Assembly: GCF_020026305.1 (NCBI RefSeq)
Contig: NZ_CP075691.1
Location: forward strand, 5,518,001 to 5,582,000
Length of the DNA: 64,000 bases
Reading direction: 5' to 3'
DNA from: Streptomyces sp. 135
GTDB taxonomy: Bacteria; Actinomycetota; Actinomycetes; Streptomycetales; Streptomycetaceae
Part shown: positions 16,173 through 24,957 of the stretch, in pieces
Layout: the number at the start of each line of letters is the position of its first letter
Position numbering within the stretch: position 1 is the stretch's first letter
Notes under the pieces: generated by a model
Seen by the model: the letters and a program-made list of their open reading frames with translations, nothing else
Told to the model about the DNA's origin: nothing
The model's database searches: none
Position numbers and translations under genes: made by a program

Positions 16173-17212
16173 GTGGATCACGGTCGAATCCTGCCGGGCG
16201 GCATCTGGCCGAGGCCGAGCAGCATCTGGGAGACCGACTCGCCGCCCTGGTGGACGGTGAGTTGGGCCATGACGCGCGCGAGCGCGTCCTCGCGCATCTG
16301 GCGACGTGTCCGATGTGCAAGACCGAGGCGGACGCCCAGCGTCGCGTGAAGAGCGTCTTCGCGCAGGCGGCACCGCCGCCGCCCTCCGAGAGTTTCCTCG
16401 CCCGCCTCCAAGGTCTTCCGGCGGGCGGCGCCGAGCCGCCCGACGGCCCCCGACATCCCGGCGACGGGGACGGGTTCGTCACCGGCTCCACCGGTTCCGC
16501 CGGACTGCCGCGGACCGGCCTCTTCGGCGTGAGCACCGAGCCCTTCGTGGGGTATGTCCCGGCCGGCGCCCACGCCGGGGTGCTGCCCGGCGCGGGGCGA
16601 GGCTTCCACATCCACGACGTCACCCGGCACGACGGCGACCGCTCGCTCTGGCGCGGTCGGCGCTTCGCGTTCGCCGCGGCGGGCGCGGTGTCGCTGGCCG
16701 CCATAGCGCTGGGCGGTGTCACGGTGGGCGTCCCCGCCGATACCGTCGCCCCGCGGGCCAGTGGCTCCAAGGCCAACAGCAATGTGACGCCGCAGCGGAC
16801 CCAGGGCTCGGGTGTCGCCGTGACCCCCGACTCCGTCCGGCGCCGCGGCGCCGGCAATCCGCTGTCGGCGCTGGGCCAGCGCCCCGGCGCCCACTCCGGC
16901 CCGGTCGCCCCGACCGAGGTGACGGGCCCGCTGCTGCCCGGGACCGCACGGCCGCCCCGCTCGCACGACGCGGTGTACGAACTGACCGCGCCGATGCTGG
17001 CGGGCGCCGCCACGATCTCCCCGCTGATACGCCCGCCGCAGCCGGACCACCGGTCCCCTGCGGCGCCCGGCCTCGCCCGGCCGCCCGCGGTGGGGCCCGT
17101 CGGCACGGGTGCGGTTCCGCTGGAGACCACCGCCACCACCGGCGCCGAGACCACCACGGCCACCGCGCCCCCGGGTTCGGGCCCTCTGCTGGGCACCTCG
17201 CGGGTGCACTGA
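16169..17212 (+). CDS. Zinc-finger anti-sigma factor (RseA-like), membrane anchored
   Basis: This 347-residue protein carries an N-terminal anti-sigma domain with the zf-HC2/ZAS signature H43-x3-C47-x2-C50 (AHLATCPMC). One transmembrane helix (FAFAAAGAVSLAAIALGGV) lies near residue 170. A long Pro/Thr/Ala-rich extracytoplasmic tail follows, ending GTSRVH. The GTG start overlaps the sigma-factor stop, and AGGAGGGGG lies upstream. It should bind and inhibit the sigma factor until an envelope or redox signal releases it. The HtrA-like protease encoded next is a candidate for its turnover. Confidence 0.9.
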   Translation: MSGSRSNPAGRHLAEAEQHLGDRLAALVDGELGHDARERVLAHLATCPMCKTEADAQRRVKSVFAQAAPPPPSESFLARLQGLPAGGAEPPDGPRHPGDGDGFVTGSTGSAGLPRTGLFGVSTEPFVGYVPAGAHAGVLPGAGRGFHIHDVTRHDGDRSLWRGRRFAFAAAGAVSLAAIALGGVTVGVPADTVAPRASGSKANSNVTPQRTQGSGVAVTPDSVRRRGAGNPLSALGQRPGAHSGPVAPTEVTGPLLPGTARPPRSHDAVYELTAPMLAGAATISPLIRPPQPDHRSPAAPGLARPPAVGPVGTGAVPLETTATTGAETTTATAPPGSGPLLGTSRVH

Positions 17213-17355
17213 CGCGGCGGTCGAAGGGACGGTGCCCTGCGCTTCGGCGCGGGAACCTGGTTGAATCTCGGTGGGCCGTGCCTGCCGGGGGGACTTGGCG
17301 GGCACGGGTTCGAGCATGTAATCGGCGTCCGCCGCGGGCCAGTTGTGGGGAGAGC

Positions 17356-19350
17356 ATGGACGAGGGCAGGCCCACGAAGGCCAAGTGGTGGAGCCGGCCC
17401 CGGCAGGGATCGCCGGGGCCCACGCATCAGCCGCCCGCCGCGGAGCCGGAGCGGCCCGCCGCCGGGCAGACCGAAGCTTTCCCGCAGGGTCCGGCCCAGG
17501 CCGAGGCGGGCCCCGCTGTCCCCGTGCAGGGCACCCCGGCCACGGGCACGGGGCGGCCTGCCGCCGGGCAGACTGAAGCTTTCCCGCAGGGTCCGGCCCA
17601 GGCCGAGGCGGGCCCGGCTGTCCCCGTGCAGGGCACCCCGGCCACGGGCACGGGGCGGCCTGCCGCCGGGCAGACTGAAGCTTTCCCGCAGGGTCCGGCC
17701 CAGGCCGAGGCGGGCCCGGCTGTCCCCGTGCAGGGCACCCCGGCCACGGGCACGGGGCGGCCTGCCGCCGGGCAGACTGAAGCTTTCCCGCAGGGTCCGG
17801 CCCAGGCCGAGGCGGGCCCGGCTGTCCCCGTGCAGGGCACCCCGGCCACGGGCACAGCGCTGCCCGCCGGTCTCGCTCAGCCCGCGCAGGCCGAGCGGCC
17901 CCTCCCGCTGCATGACCCCGACCCGTACAGCACCCCGCCGTACGGCGAGCCGGGTCCCTGGGCGCCCGCACCGCCGGTGCAGCACCCGGCGGCGACCCCG
18001 GCCCACGGCACCACGCTCCCGGCGGCCCCCAGAGCGGCACGCCCCGCACGGCACCCAGGGCCCCGCCCGCTGCACGGGACCACGCCGCCCCGCCCGGTGC
18101 GGCCGCCCGGCCCCTACGGCGGCGCCCCGCAGCCGGGGCAGCCGCAGGGGGCCCAGGGCGTGCCACGGCAGCCGTACGACCCCTGGAACCAACCGCTCCA
18201 GCAGATCGGCTCGCTGCCCCCGGAGACGAGGGAGAAGCAGCGCAAGCGGGCCAGGCGGCTCGTGGTCGTCGGGGTCGCCCTCATCGCCCTGGTGTCCGGC
18301 CTCATCGGCGGCGCGCTCGGCTCGTACCTGGAGCGCAACGGCGTCGACGAGATCGAACTCCCGCAGGCCGACGCGGAGTCCGCTGACCGCCCCCGGGGCA
18401 GCGTCGCCGGCATCGCCGCCGCGGCCCTGCCCGGCGTCGTGACCCTGCACGTCAGCGGCGACTCGGCGCAGGGCACCGGCACCGGGTTCGTCCTCGACGG
18501 CAAGGGCCACATCCTCACCAACAACCACGTCGTGGAGCCCGCAGGCACCGGCGGCGAGATAACGGTGACCTTCAGCGGCGGTGACACCGCCGAGGCCGAG
18601 GTCATCGGCCGCGACTCCGGCTACGACCTCGCGGTCGTCAAGGTCTCCCACGTCCGGGGCCTGAAGCCGCTGACCCTCGGCAACTCCGAGAACGTGCAGG
18701 TCGGCGACCCGGTCGTGGCCATCGGCGCCCCCTTCGACCTGGCGAACACGGTGACCTCCGGGATCATCAGCGCCAAGGAGCGGCCCATCACCGCGGGCGG
18801 CGAGAAGGGCGACGGCAGCGATATCTCGTACGTCGACGCGCTCCAGACGGATGCCCCCATCAACCCGGGCAACTCGGGCGGACCGCTCGTCGACTCCAAG
18901 GCGCGCGTCATCGGCATCAACAGCGCCATCCGCTCGGCCGGTGACGGCTCGGACATGAAGGGCGGCCAGGCGGGCTCCATCGGCCTCGGCTTCGCCATCC
19001 CCATCAACCAGGGCAAGCGCGTCGCCGAAGAGCTGATCAACTTCGGCAAGGCGACGCACCCCGTGATCGGCGTCACGCTCGACACCGACTTCACCGGTGA
19101 CGGCGCCCGCATCGCCGACAAGGGCAAGGACGGCGGCCCCGCGGTCAACACGAACGGCCCCGGCGACAAGGCGGGCCTCAAGCCCGGCGACGTCATCACC
19201 GAGGTGGACGGCGCGCCCGTGCACTCCAGCGACGAACTGATCGTCAAGGTCCGTGCCCACCGCCCCAAGGACCGCCTGGACCTGACCATCGAGCGCGGCG
19301 GCCGCGACCGTGAGGTCACCCTGGTGCTCGGCTCGGCGGACGGGGACTGA
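17356..19350 (+). CDS. htrA: HtrA/DegP-like serine protease with PDZ domain and repetitive N-terminus
   Basis: The 664-residue protein has a Pro/Ala/Gln-rich cytoplasmic N-terminus of about 300 residues, including four tandem 34-residue repeats. A transmembrane helix (VVVGVALIALVSGLIGGAL) follows at about residues 301-321. The trypsin-like domain has His391 (LTNNHVV), Asp424 (GYDLAVV) and Ser507 (NPGNSGGPLV), and a C-terminal PDZ domain (AGLKPGDVITEVDGAPV) ends the protein. The protease faces the outside. It probably degrades misfolded envelope proteins and may process the anti-sigma factor. GGGGAG precedes the ATG, 143 bases after the anti-sigma gene. Confidence 0.93.
   Translation: MDEGRPTKAKWWSRPRQGSPGPTHQPPAAEPERPAAGQTEAFPQGPAQAEAGPAVPVQGTPATGTGRPAAGQTEAFPQGPAQAEAGPAVPVQGTPATGTGRPAAGQTEAFPQGPAQAEAGPAVPVQGTPATGTGRPAAGQTEAFPQGPAQAEAGPAVPVQGTPATGTALPAGLAQPAQAERPLPLHDPDPYSTPPYGEPGPWAPAPPVQHPAATPAHGTTLPAAPRAARPARHPGPRPLHGTTPPRPVRPPGPYGGAPQPGQPQGAQGVPRQPYDPWNQPLQQIGSLPPETREKQRKRARRLVVVGVALIALVSGLIGGALGSYLERNGVDEIELPQADAESADRPRGSVAGIAAAALPGVVTLHVSGDSAQGTGTGFVLDGKGHILTNNHVVEPAGTGGEITVTFSGGDTAEAEVIGRDSGYDLAVVKVSHVRGLKPLTLGNSENVQVGDPVVAIGAPFDLANTVTSGIISAKERPITAGGEKGDGSDISYVDALQTDAPINPGNSGGPLVDSKARVIGINSAIRSAGDGSDMKGGQAGSIGLGFAIPINQGKRVAEELINFGKATHPVIGVTLDTDFTGDGARIADKGKDGGPAVNTNGPGDKAGLKPGDVITEVDGAPVHSSDELIVKVRAHRPKDRLDLTIERGGRDREVTLVLGSADGD
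17452..17859 (+). repeat. 102-bp in-frame tandem repeat (4 copies) in htrA
   Basis: Four head-to-tail units start at 17452, 17554, 17656 and 17758. Units 2-4 are essentially identical and unit 1 differs at a few bases. Each encodes 34 residues beginning RPAAGQTEAFPQG and ending GTPATGTG. The near-identity points to recent expansion by slippage or recombination. Copy number may vary between strains or be misassembled. Confidence 0.92.
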
Positions 19351-19507
19351 GCGGAGCGGCCGGGCCACTGGGCAAAGGTCCGGCCATGTCCGCCCCCGGT
19401 TGTGGCGCAGCGGCTACCGGACAGACATGAGCGGCGGGTACCGTGGTCACGGTCCAGACCTCGGACGACGACCTGTTGCGGGCTGAGGACATCGCAAGGA
19501 GCTCTAG

Positions 19508-19969
19508 GTGTTCAATGACATTGGCGCACTCGAGATAGTGGCGCTGGTCGTCCTCGCCGTGCTCATCTTCGGCCCCGACAAGCTGCCGAAGGTCATCCAG
19601 GACATCTCCCGCACGGTCCGCAAGATCCGCGAGTTCTCGGACAGCGCGAAGGCGGACATCCGTGAGGAGCTGGGCCCGGAGTTCAAGGACTTCGAGTTCG
19701 AGGACCTGAACCCCAAGAAGTTCATCCGCAAGCAGCTCGACAACGACGAGCTCGGGCTCAAGGAGATCCGCAACGGCTTCGACCTGAAGAAGGAGATGAA
19801 CGAGGTCGCGGACGCCGTGCACGGCCGCGACAGCGACTCGTCCGACGCCTCTTCGCCGGCCGCTGCCACCTCCTCTTCAGGGGCGCGCGTGGACATGCGG
19901 AAGAAGTCCGCCGAGCCCGGGAAGCTCGACTCCGCCGACCGCCCGCCGTTCGACGCGGACGCCACCTGA
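19508..19969 (+). CDS. tatB: Twin-arginine translocase subunit TatB
   Basis: This 153-residue protein starts MFNDIGALEIVALVVLAVLI, a single N-terminal helix. The FGPDKLP hinge and an amphipathic helix (IQDISRTVRKIREFSD) follow, then an acidic, disordered C-terminus. This is the Sec-independent translocase TatB layout. GTG 19508 has GGAG 7 bases upstream. It sits 157 bases after htrA and completes the sigE-rseA-htrA-tatB order. Confidence 0.94.
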   Translation: MFNDIGALEIVALVVLAVLIFGPDKLPKVIQDISRTVRKIREFSDSAKADIREELGPEFKDFEFEDLNPKKFIRKQLDNDELGLKEIRNGFDLKKEMNEVADAVHGRDSDSSDASSPAAATSSSGARVDMRKKSAEPGKLDSADRPPFDADAT

Positions 19970-20088
19970 CGATCACCTGAACCGCCGCCGCCGACCGGTG
20001 TGGCTATCCTGCCTTGTTGTCCGGCGTGAGGACGCCCGAGGGGGGCGGGCCGCTCCGGGCAGACGAGAGCGAGGAGGCGGCCGGGTAC

Positions 20089-20757
20089 ATGGAGACGACA
20101 AGTCGCGTAGGCGCGCAGGCGCCGGCCGCGGACGGCACCGCACAAGCGGTGCCCTCCGCCCGGCGCATGGTCGACGGCTACCTGCTGGCGCCCTTCCCCT
20201 GGTACGGCCTCGACGAGGCCTTCACGGGGCCGCGCTGGCTGATGCGGGTCGGCGCGACGGCGGACGGTTCCGTGGAACACGGGTCGATCGGCCACGGGGA
20301 CGAGCCGTCGGTCCGCGCCGAGGGAAGCCTCGGCAACAGCGACAAGGAACGCTTCGCGGTGGTGGTGACCGTCGCGGCCAACCCCGTGCGGCGCAGCGCG
20401 GACGGCACCGGCCTCCTGGAGGCCACCTCGGTCTCCTCGGCGGCCTGGCTCGCCGGCGTCGGCCTGCTGTCCTACACCTGGCCGGGCCAGATGGACCACA
20501 GCCTGCGTGACGACTGGCTGGACCAGCAGACGGAGACGGCGTGGGTCCTCGCGGACGACCTGGAGGGCGCCGACTGGTCGACGCTCTCACTGCCGGTGGA
20601 CGGGACGCCGACGCCGTTCCACTACCGCGAGTCCGAGTACGGCTGGGTCCTCGCGGGCTCCACGGAGGAGGGCGTCCACCTGGGCGCGTACGGGCGCGGC
20701 ATGAGCGCGTACGGGCTGGGCTTCTCGGTGATCAAGGACATCGGCGCGTACGCCTAG
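20089..20757 (+). CDS. Conserved Streptomyces protein of unknown function
   Basis: The 222-residue protein has no signal peptide or clear membrane segment. It is rich in Trp, Gly and acidic residues. The body (RMVDGYLLAPFPWYGLDEAF, then VSSAAWLAGVGLLSYTWPGQ) looks like a globular all-beta or mixed domain. I do not recognise the family. AGGAGG lies 12 bases before ATG 20089. It lies between tatB and mrp and does not overlap either. Confidence 0.75.
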   Translation: METTSRVGAQAPAADGTAQAVPSARRMVDGYLLAPFPWYGLDEAFTGPRWLMRVGATADGSVEHGSIGHGDEPSVRAEGSLGNSDKERFAVVVTVAANPVRRSADGTGLLEATSVSSAAWLAGVGLLSYTWPGQMDHSLRDDWLDQQTETAWVLADDLEGADWSTLSLPVDGTPTPFHYRESEYGWVLAGSTEEGVHLGAYGRGMSAYGLGFSVIKDIGAYA

Positions 20758-20797
20758 GGCCTGTCCGGGCGCGTGGCCGGCTGCGGGTCCGCCGTGG

Positions 20798-20830
20798 CTG
20801 GTCGCGCAGTTCCCCGCGCCCCTTCAGGGC
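20798..20830 (-). repeat. Dispersed Streptomyces intergenic repeat, copy 2
   Basis: This is the inverse-orientation copy of the element at 14428-14458 (CTGGTCGCGCAGTTCCCCGC then GCCCC). It lies just beyond the stop codon of mrp, consistent with a role at transcript ends. Confidence 0.75.
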
Positions 20831-20834
20831 ACGC

Positions 20835-21968
20835 TCAGAACTTGTTGCGCGGGGTGATCCCCAGCGACATGCCCGACAGGCCGCGCTGACGGCCGCCCAG
20901 CTTGCCCGCGATGGTGCGCAGCGCCGAACCGGCGGGGGACTCCGGGTCGGTCAGGACGACCGGCTTGCCCTCGTCGCCGCCCTCGCGCAGCCGGACGTCG
21001 ATCGGGATGGAGCCGAGGACAGGCACCGTGGCGCCCGTCGTCTTCGTGAGGCCCTCGGCGACCTTCTGGCCACCGCCCGTGCCGAACACGTCGACCATCT
21101 CGCCGCAGTGCGGGCAGGGCAGCCCCGACATGTTCTCGACGACACCCACGATCTTCTGGTGGGTCTGCACGGCGATGGAACCGGCCCGCTCGGCGACCTC
21201 CGCCGCCGCCTGCTGGGGCGTCGTCACGACGAGGATCTCGGCGTTCGGGACCAGCTGCGCCACGGAGATCGCGATGTCGCCGGTGCCCGGCGGCAGGTCG
21301 AGCAGCAGCACGTCGAGGTCGCCCCAGAAGACGTCCGCGAGGAACTGCTGGAGGGCGCGGTGCAGCATCGGGCCGCGCCACACGACCGGGGCGTTGCCCG
21401 GCGTGAACATGCCGATGGAGATGACCTTCACGCCGTGCGCGGACGGCGGCATGATCATGTTCTCGACCTGGGTGGGCTTGCCGTCGGCACCCAGCATGCG
21501 CGGCACGGAGTGGCCGTAGATGTCCGCGTCCACGACGCCGACCTTCAGGCCGTCCGCCGCCATCGCGGCCGCGAGGTTCACCGTCACCGAGGACTTGCCG
21601 ACGCCGCCCTTGCCGGACGCGACCGCGTAGACGCGGGTCAGCGAGCCGGGCTTGGCGAAGGGGACCTCGCGCTCGGCGGTGCCGCCGCGCAGCGCGGACG
21701 CCAGCTCCTTGCGCTGCTCGTCGCTCATCACGTCGAGCGTGACGTCGACGCGCGTGACGCCCTCGACGGCGGCGACCGCGTCCGTCACGTTCTTCGTGAT
21801 GGTCTCGCGCATCGGGCAGCCGGAGACCGTCAGGTACACGGTGACCGCCACCGCCCCGTCGGCGCCGATGTCCACCGATTTGACCATCCCCAACTCGGTG
21901 ATGGGTCGCTGGATCTCGGGGTCGTTCACCGTCGCCAGTGCTTCACGCACCGCGTCTTCCGTAGCCAT
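20835..21968 (-). CDS. mrp: Mrp/NBP35-family iron-sulfur cluster carrier ATPase
   Basis: The 377-residue protein begins with a DUF59/MIP18-like domain (residues 1-90, ITELGMVKSVDI). A ParA-like P-loop ATPase follows with deviant Walker A SGKGGVGKSS at about residue 120. The CxxC motif LPCPHC, which binds a bridging cluster, is near residue 285. The family assembles or transfers Fe-S clusters to apoproteins in the cytosol. The order relative to tatB and the magnesium genes matches Rv1229c in mycobacteria. Confidence 0.95.
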   Translation of the reverse strand: MATEDAVREALATVNDPEIQRPITELGMVKSVDIGADGAVAVTVYLTVSGCPMRETITKNVTDAVAAVEGVTRVDVTLDVMSDEQRKELASALRGGTAEREVPFAKPGSLTRVYAVASGKGGVGKSSVTVNLAAAMAADGLKVGVVDADIYGHSVPRMLGADGKPTQVENMIMPPSAHGVKVISIGMFTPGNAPVVWRGPMLHRALQQFLADVFWGDLDVLLLDLPPGTGDIAISVAQLVPNAEILVVTTPQQAAAEVAERAGSIAVQTHQKIVGVVENMSGLPCPHCGEMVDVFGTGGGQKVAEGLTKTTGATVPVLGSIPIDVRLREGGDEGKPVVLTDPESPAGSALRTIAGKLGGRQRGLSGMSLGITPRNKF

Positions 21969-22012
21969 AGACCCGATAGTACGGCGCGGTAACCCCGCCC
22001 GGGAAAGGGCCG

Positions 22013-22597
22013 TCAGCGGTCGCCTACGTCACGTCCCCGCGACCCCTCCGACGGGAATACGACGCGGTTCTCGCCGCGCTGCTCGTGCCGGTGGTCCTCC
22101 AGCTCCTTGACCAGGTCCTGGAGCTCGGAGCGGATCCAGTCGCGGGTGGCCACCTCGCCGAGGCCCATGCGCAGCGAGGCGATCTCCCGGGTGAGGTACT
22201 CGGTGTCCGCGATCGACCGCTCGTTCTGCTTGCGGTCCTGTTCGAGATTGACGCGGTCGCGGTCGTCCTGGCGGTTCTGCGCGAGGAGGATCAGCGGCGC
22301 GGCGTACGACGCCTGGAGCGAGAGCATCAGGGTGAGGAAGATGAAGGGGTACTGGTCGAAGCGGAGATGAGCGGGCGCCGAGACGTTCCACACCACCCAC
22401 AGGATGATGACGACCGTCATCCAGACGATGAACCTGCCGGTGCCCAGGAACCGCGCGATCCGCTCCGAGAGCCGTCCGAACGCCTCCGGGTCGTAGTCGG
22501 GCAGCAGTTTGGGCCGCGGGGTGCGCGGCTGGTCGAGGCGGAATCGTGGACTCCTGGGCTCGGCGCGGTTCTCGCGCTCCCGGTCAGCCGCCGCCAT
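22013..22597 (-). CDS. DUF1003 membrane protein
   Basis: The 194-residue protein has two central transmembrane helices (FIVWMTVVIILWVVWNV and YPFIFLTLMLSLQASYAAPL). The cytoplasmic C-terminal helix is DRDRVNLEQDRKQNERSI. These are DUF1003 hallmarks. The ATG overlaps the end of the MgtE-N/CBS gene by 14 bases, so the pair is co-transcribed. The function is unknown, but DUF1003 genes are often near magnesium-transport proteins. Confidence 0.9.
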   Translation of the reverse strand: MAAADRERENRAEPRSPRFRLDQPRTPRPKLLPDYDPEAFGRLSERIARFLGTGRFIVWMTVVIILWVVWNVSAPAHLRFDQYPFIFLTLMLSLQASYAAPLILLAQNRQDDRDRVNLEQDRKQNERSIADTEYLTREIASLRMGLGEVATRDWIRSELQDLVKELEDHRHEQRGENRVVFPSEGSRGRDVGDR

Positions 22598-23864
22598 CGT
22601 CCGCTCCCTCCTCCTCCAGGTGGAACTCCGTCTCGCGCCAGTCGTCGGGCAGCATGTGGTCCAGTACGTCGTCGACGGTGACCGCCCCGAGCAGCGCCCC
22701 GCCCTCGTCCACGACGGGCGCCGCCACCATGTCGTACGCAGCGAAGAAGCCGGCGACGGTGGGCAGGGCGGCGCCCGGGGCGAGCGGTTGGAGGTCGTCG
22801 TCGAGGATCGAGCCGACGAGCGTGTACGGCGGATCGCGCAGCAGCCGCTGGAAGTGCACGGTGCCGAGGTACTTGCCGGTCGGCGTCTCGTCGGGCGGCC
22901 GGCACACGTACACCTGTGCGGCGAGTGCGGGGGAGAGGTCCTGCTGCCGCACCCGCGCCAGGGCGTCGGCGACGGTGGCGTCCGGGCGCAGCACGATCGG
23001 CTCGGTCGTCATCAGGCCGCCGGCCGTGCGCTCCTCGTACGCCATCAGGCGTCGCACGTCGGCCGCGTCGTCCGGCTGCATCAGGGTGAGGAGGCGCTCC
23101 TTGTCGTCCTCGGGCAGCTCGGCGAGGAGGTCGGCGGCGTCGTCGGGGTCCATGGCCTCCAGGACGTCGGCAGCACGTTCCTCCTTGAGCTTGCCGAGGA
23201 TCTCGATCTGGTCGTCCTCGGGCAGCTCTTCGAGGACGTCGGCGAGCCGGTCGTCGTCAAGGGCGGCGGCCACCTCGGCCCGCCGCTTCGGAGACAGGTG
23301 GTGCAGGACGTTGGCGAGGTCGGCGGGACGCAGCTGTTCGAAGGTGGCCAGGAGGTTCTCCGCGCCCTGCCCGTGCTCCTCCAGGGAGAACCCGTCGACG
23401 GCGGTCCAGTCCACGGTGAGCGTCTCGCCCTTGCGCCGGAAGGTGCCGCCTTTCCCCTTGCGTACGAAGACCCGGTCGATCTCCCAGTCGCGGCGGGCCG
23501 GCAGCTGCCGCACCGACACGTCGAGGACGGTGACCTCCTCGCCGGTCTCGACCAGGTGGACCCGGCGGTCGAGCATCTCGCCGAGGACCAGCCGCTCGGT
23601 GGGCCGCTGCTCGAAGCGCCGTACGTTCAGCACGCCGGTGGTGATGACCTGGCCCGACTCGATGCCGGTGACGCGGGTCATGGGCAGGAAGATGCGGCGC
23701 CGGGTCGCCAGCTCGACGACGAGGCCGAGCAGCCGCGGCGGCCTGCGGCCGACGCGCAGGATCGTCACCAGGTCGCGTACCCGCCCCACCTGGTCGCCGT
23801 TCGGATCGAAGACGGGGATGCCGGAGAGGTGGGAGACGAAGATCTTGGGGGCGCCTGCCGCCAT
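22584..23864 (-). CDS. MgtE N-terminal/CBS-domain protein without a transport domain
   Basis: This 426-residue soluble protein contains a PRC-barrel-like N-terminal part (residues 1-170). The MgtE_N helical repeats follow (LRPADLANVLHHLSPKRRAE, LPEDDQIEILGKL, MDPDDAADLLAELPEDD). Two CBS domains sit at about residues 290-410 (AGGLMTTEPIVLRPDATV, PVVDEGGALLGAV). It lacks the five-helix pore of MgtE, so it may be a magnesium or nucleotide sensor acting on another protein, such as the adjacent DUF1003 partner. AGGAGG lies 7 bases before ATG 23864. Confidence 0.9.
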   Translation of the reverse strand: MAAGAPKIFVSHLSGIPVFDPNGDQVGRVRDLVTILRVGRRPPRLLGLVVELATRRRIFLPMTRVTGIESGQVITTGVLNVRRFEQRPTERLVLGEMLDRRVHLVETGEEVTVLDVSVRQLPARRDWEIDRVFVRKGKGGTFRRKGETLTVDWTAVDGFSLEEHGQGAENLLATFEQLRPADLANVLHHLSPKRRAEVAAALDDDRLADVLEELPEDDQIEILGKLKEERAADVLEAMDPDDAADLLAELPEDDKERLLTLMQPDDAADVRRLMAYEERTAGGLMTTEPIVLRPDATVADALARVRQQDLSPALAAQVYVCRPPDETPTGKYLGTVHFQRLLRDPPYTLVGSILDDDLQPLAPGAALPTVAGFFAAYDMVAAPVVDEGGALLGAVTVDDVLDHMLPDDWRETEFHLEEEGADDGGG

Positions 23865-24073
23865 GCGTGCGCCTCCTTCTCGCGGGCTTCCCACGTGCTG
23901 AACTGATTCCTGCCGTTCTGTCCGGCAATACGGGCTTCAGGCTAGCCCGTCCCGGTCGGATACGCCCCGGCGGAGGGTCCGGACGGACTGGCTCCGCTCC
24001 GCCGCGCCGACCCGGGTACGCTGCCGTACTGCCGTAGCCGTAGAGGTCGTCCGTACGAGAGGCAGCGCCGCCT

Positions 24074-24874
24074 GTGACTGCACTTCCCCTGGCCAGCCGC
24101 GCCCGCAGGGCAGCGTTCGTGAGCGCGATGTGCGTGGGCGTGGTCACGGCGGTCACGAGTCTTGCCGGGTGTGGCAGTGCCGAGGATCCGGACGCCGGCA
24201 CGAACGGTGTCGGGAAGCTCTCGGCGCCGAAGATCCAGGACAAGTCGAGCAGGCTGGCGCAGGCGGCCTCGGCGGTCCGGCTCTCCGGCACGGTGGTGAG
24301 CAAGGGGCACACCTACACCCTCGACATGCGCCTCAAGGGCGAGGGCGGCACCGGCTCGGTCACCTCCAAGGGGCAGACGTTCCGGCTGCTGCGGGTGGGC
24401 GAGGACCTGTTCCTGAAGGCCGACTCGCGGTTCTGGACACACGACGACAACGACAACAACAGCGGTAGCGGTAGCGGCAAGGGTGACGGGACGCCTCAGA
24501 AGGCGGACGAGGCGGCTGCCGCGAAGCTCGACGGCAAGTACGTGAAGGTCCCGAAGGGCGACCCCGCCTACGAACAGCTGAGCGGCTTCACGGACAAGGA
24601 CGTGCTCCTGGAGGGCATGCTCACCCTGCACGGCGAACTGGCCAAGGGCGACCGGGGGAAGTCGGGCGCCCTGCGCACCATCAAGATCACCGGCGATGAG
24701 GGCGCGGGCGGCACGCTGAGCGTGGCCCTGGACGGAAAGCCGTACCCCTTGCGCCTGGACCGCGGCGGCCACGCGGGCACCCTCAAACTCACCGACTGGA
24801 ACAAGGACTTCCCTCTCCAGGAGCCGAACAAGTCCGAGATGGTCGACTACGGCAAGCAGCTCCCGACGTCGTAA
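24074..24874 (+). CDS. Putative lipoprotein, unknown function
   Basis: The 266-residue protein has a type II signal peptide. The lipobox LAGC at about residues 31-34 sits behind an SRARRAAFVSAM basic/hydrophobic stretch. The mature part (SRLAQAASAVRLSGTVVSKG, LKGEGGTGSVTSKGQTFRLL) resembles LppX/LprG-like or LolA-like beta folds that bind lipid; this is only a fold impression. A Gly/Ser/Asp-rich insert lies near residue 135. It is divergent from the MgtE-N/CBS gene. Confidence 0.8.
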   Translation: MTALPLASRARRAAFVSAMCVGVVTAVTSLAGCGSAEDPDAGTNGVGKLSAPKIQDKSSRLAQAASAVRLSGTVVSKGHTYTLDMRLKGEGGTGSVTSKGQTFRLLRVGEDLFLKADSRFWTHDDNDNNSGSGSGKGDGTPQKADEAAAAKLDGKYVKVPKGDPAYEQLSGFTDKDVLLEGMLTLHGELAKGDRGKSGALRTIKITGDEGAGGTLSVALDGKPYPLRLDRGGHAGTLKLTDWNKDFPLQEPNKSEMVDYGKQLPTS

Positions 24875-24910
24875 GCCGTGCGCCATTCTGAAGCCGTGCG
24901 CCATTCAGAA

Positions 24911-24937
24911 GAAGCGAGCCCCGGAGGGGCAGGCTTC
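24911..24937. terminator. Hairpin between convergent genes
   Basis: The stem GAAGC..GCCCC/GGGGC..GCTTC has two-base symmetric bulges and a 3-base loop. It lies between the convergent lipoprotein gene and the gene ending at 24958. A 16-bp direct repeat (AAGCCGTGCGCCATTC, twice) precedes it. Confidence 0.65.
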
Positions 24938-24957
24938 AGGGAGCAACGGCACTGAGC

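Noticed and set aside
16129..19368. Very long (1079-codon) minus-strand frame opposite the anti-sigma and htrA genes
   Set aside because: It is explained by third-position GC bias and the in-frame tandem repeat. The plus-strand genes carry all recognisable motifs.
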